From Burkholderiales bacterium (lineage in GTDB: Bacteria > Pseudomonadota > Gammaproteobacteria > Burkholderiales > Burkholderiaceae_E): DNA of 60,876 bases. Positions 53,219-60,876 of the stretch are shown one piece after another. The translations under genes and the position numbers were made by a program. The stretch is taken from NCBI GenBank assembly GCA_017307915.1, contig JAFKGG010000367.1:1-60876 (forward strand). Direction: 5' to 3'. Each line of letters opens with the position of its first letter. Positions within the stretch are counted from its first letter, which is position 1. The notes below the pieces were generated by a model that saw only the letters and a list, made by a program, of their open reading frames with translations, was not told the DNA's origin and did not search any database.

Positions 53219-54526
53219 ATGACCAACGATCAGATCGACCAGCGCCGACTTGCGGCGGCCTCCCGCGGCGTGGGCGTCATGTGCGGCTTCTATGCCGACC
53301 GCGCCGAGAACGCCACGCTGTGGGATGTCGAGGGGCACGCCTACACCGACTTCGCGGCCGGCATCGCGGTGCTCAACACCGGGCATCGCCATCCGCGCGT
53401 GATGCAGGCAGTGCGCGCGCAGCTCGACCGCTTCACGCACACCGCCTATCAGATCGTGCCGTATGAAAGCGCGGTGGCGCTGCTCGAACGGCTGAATGCA
53501 CTGGTGCCGATCGACGGCCCGGTGAAGTCGGCGCTGTTCACCACCGGCGCCGAGGCGGTCGAGAACGCGATAAAGATCGCGCGCGCGCACACGCGCCGTT
53601 CGGCGGTGGTCGCCTTCGGCGGCGGCTTTCACGGCCGCACCTTCATGGGGCTGGCGTTGACCGGCAAGGTGGCGCCGTACAAGACCGGCTTCGGACCGTT
53701 TCCCGGCGAGGTCTATCACCTGCCGTTTCCCGGCGGGCCGCGCGGCGGCTCGGTGGCCGACAGCTTGGCCGCGCTGGAGCGCCTGTTCGCGTACGACGTC
53801 GAGCCGCAGCGCGTGGCCGCGATCATCATCGAGCCGGTGCAGGGCGAAGGCGGCTTCAACGTCGCACCCGACGAGTTGCTGGTTGCGCTGCGCCGCCAGT
53901 GCGACCGCCACGGTATCGTGCTGATCGCCGACGAGGTGCAAAGCGGTTTCGGCCGCACCGGCCGCATGTTCGCGTTCGAGCACTACAGCGTGCGCCCCGA
54001 CCTGATCACGCTGGCCAAGAGCCTGGCCGGCGGCCTGCCGCTGTCGGCCGTCGCCGGCCGTGCCGACATCATGGACGCGCCGGCGCCCGGCGGCCTGGGC
54101 GGCACCTATGCCGGCAATCCGCTGGCGGTGGCGGCCGCCCACGCGGTGATCGACGTGATCGCCGACGAGGGGCTGCTGGCGCGCTCGCAGCAGCTCGGCG
54201 CACGGCTGCTGGCGTTGCTGAGCCAATGGCGCGAACGCTACCCGGCGATCGCCGACGTGCGCGGCCTGGGCTCGATGCTGGCGGTGGAATTCGTCGACCC
54301 GGCCGACGGCCGGCCGTCGCCCGAGCGCGCCGCGCAGGTGCAGCGCGCCGCCTTGCAGCGCGGGCTGCTGCTGCTGTCGTGCGGCGCGCACGGCAACGCG
54401 ATCCGCTTCCTGTATCCGCTGACCATCGGCGACGCGCAGTTCGACGCCGCGCTGGCCACGCTGGATGAAGCGCTGGCCACGTTGCAGGCGCCGATGCCGG
54501 CGGCGGCCGGAGCGGTCACGGCGTAG
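53219..54526 (+). CDS. gabT: 4-aminobutyrate aminotransferase (class III)
   Basis: A 435-residue class III PLP aminotransferase. The N-terminus RRLAAASRGVGVMCGFYADRA matches the GabT pattern, FAAGIAVLNTGHRHP follows, then FHGRTFMGLALTGK, LIADEVQSGFGRTG and the PLP Lys in LITLAKSLAGGLPLSA. It moves the amino group from 4-aminobutyrate to 2-oxoglutarate, giving succinate semialdehyde. ATG 53219 aligns with known GabT starts; the longer frame from 53183 does not. It diverges from the MocR gene. Specificity for GABA rather than another omega-amino acid is inferred. The 194 bases after it hold no gene. Confidence 0.9.
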   Translation: MTNDQIDQRRLAAASRGVGVMCGFYADRAENATLWDVEGHAYTDFAAGIAVLNTGHRHPRVMQAVRAQLDRFTHTAYQIVPYESAVALLERLNALVPIDGPVKSALFTTGAEAVENAIKIARAHTRRSAVVAFGGGFHGRTFMGLALTGKVAPYKTGFGPFPGEVYHLPFPGGPRGGSVADSLAALERLFAYDVEPQRVAAIIIEPVQGEGGFNVAPDELLVALRRQCDRHGIVLIADEVQSGFGRTGRMFAFEHYSVRPDLITLAKSLAGGLPLSAVAGRADIMDAPAPGGLGGTYAGNPLAVAAAHAVIDVIADEGLLARSQQLGARLLALLSQWRERYPAIADVRGLGSMLAVEFVDPADGRPSPERAAQVQRAALQRGLLLLSCGAHGNAIRFLYPLTIGDAQFDAALATLDEALATLQAPMPAAAGAVTA

Positions 54527-54630
54527 CCGTGCAGCCACGGGGGCTGCCGCAGCCGCAGCCGCCACTGGCCCCGCGCCCTTCCCGCCACTCCAAGCCATTG
54601 CCAATGCCCTATCCTTCTGACATCATTAAA

Positions 54631-54646
54631 CTATACAAGTGTATAG
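54631..54646. promoter_or_regulatory. Palindromic operator upstream of the hydrolase-ABC operon
   Basis: CTATAC-AAGT-GTATAG is a perfect six-base dyad around a four-base spacer, in an AT-rich patch of an otherwise GC-rich gap. It resembles GntR (FadR-type) operators, and TATAGAAT at 54642-54649 could be the -10 box it blocks. No candidate regulator gene is adjacent in the window. Confidence 0.6.
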
Positions 54647-54720
54647 AATTGCGCCGCCGGAAGGCGCAGCAGGCCTCGACTCCGGCCCTCGGGTCACAGG
54701 TTCTGCGCGAGGAGACTTGA

Positions 54721-55899
54721 ATGAACGAGCCTCTTTACGAGGTCTCCAGCCAGTGGCTCCATGTACATTTCAAGGAGCCCATTGCATTCACCGAAACTTA
54801 TGGATTTGCAGGCACCCAGGGCTCGGTGAACCTGGAAGCGATCCTGCTCAAGCCCGTGGGCGTGGCCTCGAAGACGCTGCTGGTGTTCATGCATCCGGCG
54901 TCGACTCTGCAGCTGTTGCCGGTGCCGCGCGAGCTGGCCGCGCTGGGCATGCACGTGCTGTGCGCCGCCAGCCGCTATCCGCGCAACGACAGCGCGCTGA
55001 TCATGGAAAAGGTGGCCATCGACCTGGGCGCGCACATCCGCCACGCCAAGCAGGTGCTGGGCTATGAAAAGATCGTGCTGGTCGGCTGGAGCGGCGGCGG
55101 CTCGCTGTCGCTGTTCTATCAGTCGCAGGCCGAACGCCCCGACATCATTGCCACGCCGGCCGGCGACCCCGCCGACCTGACACAGGCCGGCCTGATCGCG
55201 GCCGACGCGGTGATCTGCCAGGCGGCGCACCTGTCGCGCGCGGTCATGCTGTGCGACATGATCGATCCGTCGGTACGCGACGAATCCAACCCCGACGATC
55301 GCGCCATCGAATTCGACTTGTACCACCCGGCCAATCCCAACCAGCCGCCGTATGACCGCGACTACGTCGCCGAATACCGGCGCCGCCAGCTGGCGCGCGT
55401 GCGGCGCATCACGCAGTGGGTGCGGGAAACGCTGGAACGCCTGAAGCGTTCCGGCGGCGCCGAGCTGGAACGCGGCTTCGTCACGCACCGCACGCTGGCC
55501 GACCCGCGTTATCTCGACGCCACGCTCGACCCCAACGGCCGCCCCGCGCGCTGGTGCTATCTGGGCAATCCGGAAACAGTCAACTCGGGCCCGGTGGGCC
55601 TGGCGCGTTTCTCGACGCTGCGTTCGTGGCTGTCGCAATGGTCGATCGACGACAGCCGCGTCGACGGCCTGGCCTGCGCGGCGCGCATCCGCGTGCCCTG
55701 CCTGGTCATCGAGAACGAAGCCGACGACTGCGTGCCGCAGCCGCATGCGCGCATGCTGGTCGACGCCGCCGGCAGCCGCGACAAGGAATTCCACGTGATC
55801 CGCGGCGCCAGCCACTACTACGCGGGCCAGCCCGAGCTGATGCGCCAGGCCGCGGTGCTGGTGCAGCAGTGGCTGCGCCAGCGCGGCCTGGCCGACTGA
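54721..55899 (+). CDS. Alpha/beta hydrolase
   Basis: A 392-residue alpha/beta hydrolase. The nucleophile Ser124 is in VGWSGGGSLS, the acid is likely in IENEADDCVPQPHA, and the His is in RGASHYYAGQPE. It has a large insertion (about 145-290) forming a lid. GGAG precedes the ATG. It heads an operon with a dipeptide-type ABC transporter, separated by 63 bases, so it may hydrolyse an ester or amide of the imported compound. The frame has no signal peptide, so it acts in the cytoplasm. Substrate unknown. Confidence 0.85.
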   Translation: MNEPLYEVSSQWLHVHFKEPIAFTETYGFAGTQGSVNLEAILLKPVGVASKTLLVFMHPASTLQLLPVPRELAALGMHVLCAASRYPRNDSALIMEKVAIDLGAHIRHAKQVLGYEKIVLVGWSGGGSLSLFYQSQAERPDIIATPAGDPADLTQAGLIAADAVICQAAHLSRAVMLCDMIDPSVRDESNPDDRAIEFDLYHPANPNQPPYDRDYVAEYRRRQLARVRRITQWVRETLERLKRSGGAELERGFVTHRTLADPRYLDATLDPNGRPARWCYLGNPETVNSGPVGLARFSTLRSWLSQWSIDDSRVDGLACAARIRVPCLVIENEADDCVPQPHARMLVDAAGSRDKEFHVIRGASHYYAGQPELMRQAAVLVQQWLRQRGLAD

Positions 55900-55962
55900 A
55901 CGAATCCTCGTGCACCGTCTTCAGCGTCATCCATCTACTTCCAATCCTTCGGAGTGCCTCAG

Positions 55963-57552
55963 ATGAAAAAGCGTCAGTTCAACAAGCTTCTGCTGTCGGC
56001 GGGGGCGGTCGGGCTCGCCGACGTGCCGCTGGGCATCACGCGCGCCATCGGCCAGACCCGCGGCGGCACGCTCAACGCGGTGCTGCAGCCCGAGCCGCCG
56101 ACGCTGAACATCGGCGTCAATCAGCAGACGCCCACGCAGACGGTGGCCGGCAAGATCTTTCTGAGCCTGCTGACCTATGACTTCAACATGAAGCCGCTGC
56201 CCAGCCTGGCGCGCAGCTGGACGATCTCGCCCGACGGCAAGACCTACACCTTCAGCCTGGAACGCAACGTCAAGTGGCACGACGGCAAGCCGCTGACGGC
56301 CGACGACGTGGTCTACACGGTGAAGGAGTTCCTGCCGGTGTCGCACCCGCGCGCCAAGGCGATCTTCGCGCGCTGCGAGTCGGTGACCGCGCCCGATCCG
56401 TACACGGTGGTGTTCAAGCTGGCCGAGCCGTTCGGCGCGTTCCTGGGCGCCTTCGACATCTCGAACCTGCCGGTGATGCCCAAGCACATCTACGCCGGCA
56501 CCGACATCCAGAAGAACCCCGCCAACCAGGCGCCGATCGGCTGCGGCCCGTTCAAGTTCAAGGAGTGGGTGCGCGGCTCGCATATCCACCTGGTGCGCAA
56601 CGAGCAATACTTCAAGCCCGGCAAGCCGTATCTGGATGCGGTGATCTACCGGATGATCCCCGACGGCGCCTCGCGTGCGGTGGCGCTGGAAGGCGGCACC
56701 GTGCAGCTCACGCAGTGGACCGACCTGGAGCTGTTCGATGCGCAGCGCCTGTCGAAGAACCCCAAGTTCGCGATGACGACCAAGGGCTACGAGTTCTTCG
56801 CGCCGATCATGTATCTGGAAATGAACGTGCGCAACGCGCCGTTGAACAACAAGCTGTTTAGGCAGGCGGTGTCGCACGCGATCGACCGCGAGTTCATCCG
56901 CGACAAGATTTTGTACGGCTTCGGCAAGATCGCCACCGGGCCGATCTGTTCCAAGACGCGCTTTTACGACGGCAACGTCAAGAAATACGATCTCTCGCTC
57001 GACAAGGCCAAGGCGCTGCTCGACCAGATGGGCCTGAAGCCCGACGACAAGGGCATCCGCGCCCGCGTGCGGCTGCCGGTGGCGCCCTACGGCGAAATGC
57101 CGGCACGCGCCTGCGAATACATTCGCCAGTCGCTGGCCAAGATCGGCATCGCGGTGACACTGGAGTCGTCCGACGCCGCCGGCTGGGCGCAGAAGATCGC
57201 CAACTGGGACTACGACATGAACCTGACCTGGCCGTTCCAGTACGGCGACCCGGCCATGGGAGTGACGCGCAACTACGTCAGTTCGAACATCCGCAAGGTA
57301 CTGTTCTCCAATACCATCGGCTATTCGAACCCCGAGGTCGACAAGCTGGCCGATGCGGCGGCCGCGGCGGTGGACGACACCAAGCGGCAGGCGCTGTACA
57401 GCCAGATGCAGAAGATTCTGGTGGAAGATGCGCCGATCGCCTGGCTGGTCGAGATGGAGTTTCCGACCATCCACGACAAGCGCCTGCAGAATCTGGTGAC
57501 CACGGGCATCGGCATTCACGAGAGTTTCGATAGCGTTTATTTCCAGGGATGA
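55963..57552 (+). CDS. Periplasmic substrate-binding protein, ABC peptide type (SBP family 5)
   Basis: A 529-residue family 5 binding protein. The N-terminus MKKRQFNKLLLSAGAVG is a signal with a Lys-Arg pair that resembles a Tat motif. Mature landmarks are SPDGKTYTFSLERNVKWHDG, DVVYTVKEF and QAPIGCGPFKFKEWVRG. It delivers peptides, opines or similar compounds to the membrane permeases encoded next. GGAG lies eight bases before ATG 55963. The start at 55954 would be GTG and is less likely. Confidence 0.93.
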   Translation: MKKRQFNKLLLSAGAVGLADVPLGITRAIGQTRGGTLNAVLQPEPPTLNIGVNQQTPTQTVAGKIFLSLLTYDFNMKPLPSLARSWTISPDGKTYTFSLERNVKWHDGKPLTADDVVYTVKEFLPVSHPRAKAIFARCESVTAPDPYTVVFKLAEPFGAFLGAFDISNLPVMPKHIYAGTDIQKNPANQAPIGCGPFKFKEWVRGSHIHLVRNEQYFKPGKPYLDAVIYRMIPDGASRAVALEGGTVQLTQWTDLELFDAQRLSKNPKFAMTTKGYEFFAPIMYLEMNVRNAPLNNKLFRQAVSHAIDREFIRDKILYGFGKIATGPICSKTRFYDGNVKKYDLSLDKAKALLDQMGLKPDDKGIRARVRLPVAPYGEMPARACEYIRQSLAKIGIAVTLESSDAAGWAQKIANWDYDMNLTWPFQYGDPAMGVTRNYVSSNIRKVLFSNTIGYSNPEVDKLADAAAAAVDDTKRQALYSQMQKILVEDAPIAWLVEMEFPTIHDKRLQNLVTTGIGIHESFDSVYFQG

Positions 57553-57592
57553 GCGCGGCATCGCATCGCGGCCGCGCGGCCCTCTGACTTCC

Positions 57593-58582
57593 ATGCAGTT
57601 CACTTTTTCAGCCGCGCTCAGCCCGGTGCTGGTGCGCATTGCGAAGATGGCCGCGGTGGTGCTTGCCGTGGCCGTCTTCAATTTCTTCCTGGTTCATGCC
57701 GCGCCGGGCGACCCGGCGCTGGTCATCGCCGGCCAGTCGGGTTCCACCGACGAGGCCTACATGGCGAAGATCCGCGCCGACTACGGCCTGGATCAGCCGC
57801 TGCCGATGCAATTGGCCAGCTACCTGCGCAAGGTGGTCACGCTCGACCTGGGCTTTTCGCACCGCCAGCAGCGCCCGGTGGCCGCGGCGATCGGCGAGCG
57901 CCTGGGCCCGACGCTGCTGTTGACCGGCACGGCGTTCGCCATCTCGCTGCTGGGCGGCATCGTGCTGGGCTGCCTGGCCGGCGTGCGCGCCGGGCGCCTG
58001 TCCGACACGCTGATCACGGTGGTGTCGTTGATCGTCTATGCCACGCCGGTGTTCTGGCTGGGCATCATGCTGGTGCTGCTGTTCGCCGTGCAGCTCGACT
58101 GGCTGCCGCCGTTCGGCTACCAGACGGTGGGCGCCGGGCTGACCGGCTGGGCGGCCTGGCTCGACCACGCGCGCCATCTGGTGCTGCCGGCGATCACGCT
58201 GGGCCTGCTGTATCTGGCCATCTATGCGCGCCTGATGCGCGCCTCGATCATCGAGGTCAGCCACCAGGATTTCGTCAAAACCGCGCGCGCCAAGGGTGCC
58301 GGCGAAGGCCGCGTGCTGTGGCACCACATGCTGCGCAACGCGATGCTGCCGGTGGTGACGATGGCCGGCGTGCAGGCCGGCACGCTGATCGGCGGCTCGG
58401 TGGTGATCGAAACCGTGTTTGCCTGGCCGGGCCTGGGCCGGTTGACGTACGAAGCCGTGCTGCAACGCGACTATCAGCTGCTGCTGGGCATCTTCCTGGT
58501 GCTGTCGATCGTGGTGTCGGTGTTCAACCTGATCACCGATCTGCTGTACCGGATCGTCGATCCGCGCATTCGCGCCGTTTGA
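57593..58582 (+). CDS. ABC transporter permease, DppB type
   Basis: A 329-residue inner-membrane permease with six helices. The EAA loop, which docks the ATPases, is EVSHQDFVKTARAKGAGEG, and the block NAMLPVVTMAGVQAGTLIGG follows. VIAGQSGSTDEAYMAKIRADYGLD is the typical early periplasmic loop. It pairs with the DppC-type permease 15 bases downstream to form the channel. Confidence 0.94.
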   Translation: MQFTFSAALSPVLVRIAKMAAVVLAVAVFNFFLVHAAPGDPALVIAGQSGSTDEAYMAKIRADYGLDQPLPMQLASYLRKVVTLDLGFSHRQQRPVAAAIGERLGPTLLLTGTAFAISLLGGIVLGCLAGVRAGRLSDTLITVVSLIVYATPVFWLGIMLVLLFAVQLDWLPPFGYQTVGAGLTGWAAWLDHARHLVLPAITLGLLYLAIYARLMRASIIEVSHQDFVKTARAKGAGEGRVLWHHMLRNAMLPVVTMAGVQAGTLIGGSVVIETVFAWPGLGRLTYEAVLQRDYQLLLGIFLVLSIVVSVFNLITDLLYRIVDPRIRAV

Positions 58583-58597
58583 AGGAAGCGACCGCTC

Positions 58598-59424
58598 ATG
58601 AAGAATCTTGCGCTCGCTTTTCTGCGCCACCCCTCGGGCGTGCTGGGGCTGGCAATCCTTGTGGTGGTGGTTGGCGCCGCCGTGCTCGCGCCAGTGCTGT
58701 ACCCGGGCAGCCCGTGGGACACGGTGGCCGCGCCGTTCACGCCGCCGGGCACCGACGGCATGCTGCTGGGCAGCGACAGCCTGGGCCGCGACGTGGCCGC
58801 CGGCATCGTGCACGGCGCCAAGGTGTCGCTGATGATCGGCGTGGCCTCGACGCTGGTGGCGCTGCTGGTCGGCGTGCTGGTGGGTGCGGTGGCCGGCTAT
58901 GCCGGCGGGCGCGTGTCCGGCGTGCTGATGGCGATCACCGAGCTGTTCCAGTCGATTCCTGCGTTCGTGCTGGCGATCTTGTTCGTGGCGATTCTCACGC
59001 CGTCGGTCACCACCATCACGCTGGCCATCGCGCTGGTGAGCTGGCCGCAGGTGGCGCGGCTCACGCGCGGCGAGTTCCTGTCGCTGAAGGAACGTGAATA
59101 CGTGTACGCGGCGCGCTGCCAGGGCGAATCGGCGGCGGCACTGGTGCTGCGGCACATTCTGCCCAATGCGCTGTCGCCGATCGTGGTGGCCGGGTCGCTG
59201 GCCATTGCCACCGCCATCCTGATCGAAAGCGCGCTCAGCTTCCTGGGCCTGGGCGACCCCAACCTGATGAGCTGGGGCTACATGGTCGGCAGCGCGCGCA
59301 CGATGATCCGGCAGGCCTGGTGGATGAGCTTCTTTCCCGGCATCGCCATCCTGGTCACGGTGCTGGCCATCAACCTGGTGGGCGAAGGCCTGAACGACGT
59401 GCTCAACCCGCGAGTGAGCCGCCA

Positions 59425-59428
<4 letters not shown>
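58598..59428 (+). CDS. ABC transporter permease, DppC type
   Basis: A 276-residue permease. LGSDSLGRDVAAGIVHGAKV is the standard DppC opening motif, and the EAA loop is SLKEREYVYAARCQGESAAA with NALSPIVVAGSLAIATAILIE after it. It completes the permease heterodimer. GGAAG precedes the ATG. Its TGA overlaps the ATG of the ATPase gene, so the two are coupled. Confidence 0.94.

Positions 59429-60876
<1,448 letters not shown>

Overview
The window is about 61 kb of GC-rich, gene-dense bacterial chromosome. Gene content points to a betaproteobacterium of the order Burkholderiales, probably an Alcaligenaceae- or Burkholderiaceae-like environmental organism. The evidence is the order gshA-gshB-EIIA-HPr-EI, a TorF porin-glnK-amtB unit, UbiK next to ComM, DUF1840, and three Bug-type tripartite tricarboxylate transporter (TTT) receptors scattered among CoA-catabolism genes. 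Genus-level assignment is not possible from sequence inspection alone. I see no rRNA, tRNA, CRISPR array, phage gene or transposase.

Region 1 (1-17.9 kb) is mostly housekeeping and envelope. On the minus strand, glutathione synthesis (gshA, gshB) runs into a mannose-family PTS EIIA, HPr and the first codons of enzyme I. Upstream lies a probable beta-glucan locus: a 923-residue GH17-GT2 fusion diverging from a 562-residue GH17 membrane protein, which resembles the NdvB/NdvC pair of Bradyrhizobium. Then comes a nitrogen-uptake operon (TorF-type porin, glnK, amtB) preceded by a convincing sigma-54 promoter and a perfect NtrC half-site pair. Next are ubiK, comM, a CoA-transferase, two transporters, a lipoprotein and DUF1840.

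Region 2 (18-45.9 kb) is accessory acid catabolism in three modules, each with its own regulator and its own TTT receptor. Module A (18.4-28.5 kb) has a glutaryl-CoA dehydrogenase-like enzyme, a LysR regulator, an NDP-forming acyl-CoA synthetase, a thiolase, two crotonases and a TTC38-like TPR protein; it looks built for a dicarboxylate or fatty acid via crotonyl-CoA and acetoacetyl-CoA. Module B (28.5-36.2 kb) has an iron alcohol dehydrogenase/maleylacetate reductase, a TauD/TfdA dioxygenase, a fumarylacetoacetase-family hydrolase, a receptor, an FMN 2-hydroxyacid oxidase and a LysR regulator, with hisC beside it. Module C (37.6-45.9 kb) has a receptor, CaiB-type CoA-transferase, enoyl-CoA hydratase, HMG-CoA lyase-like enzyme, acyl-CoA dehydrogenase and MmgE/PrpD protein, diverging from an SDR that lacks the catalytic tyrosine and a HutC-type GntR regulator. 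Modules B and C are the best candidates for uncharacterised pathways.

Region 3 (46-60.9 kb) holds an MFS permease, PPK2, a membrane coiled-coil protein, an EamA permease overlapping a membrane-anchored Mrr-like nuclease, a GhrA-like reductase, a divergent MocR-gabT pair, and the start of an operon of an alpha/beta hydrolase plus a dipeptide-type ABC transporter behind a perfect palindromic operator. The double ATPase is cut by the right edge.
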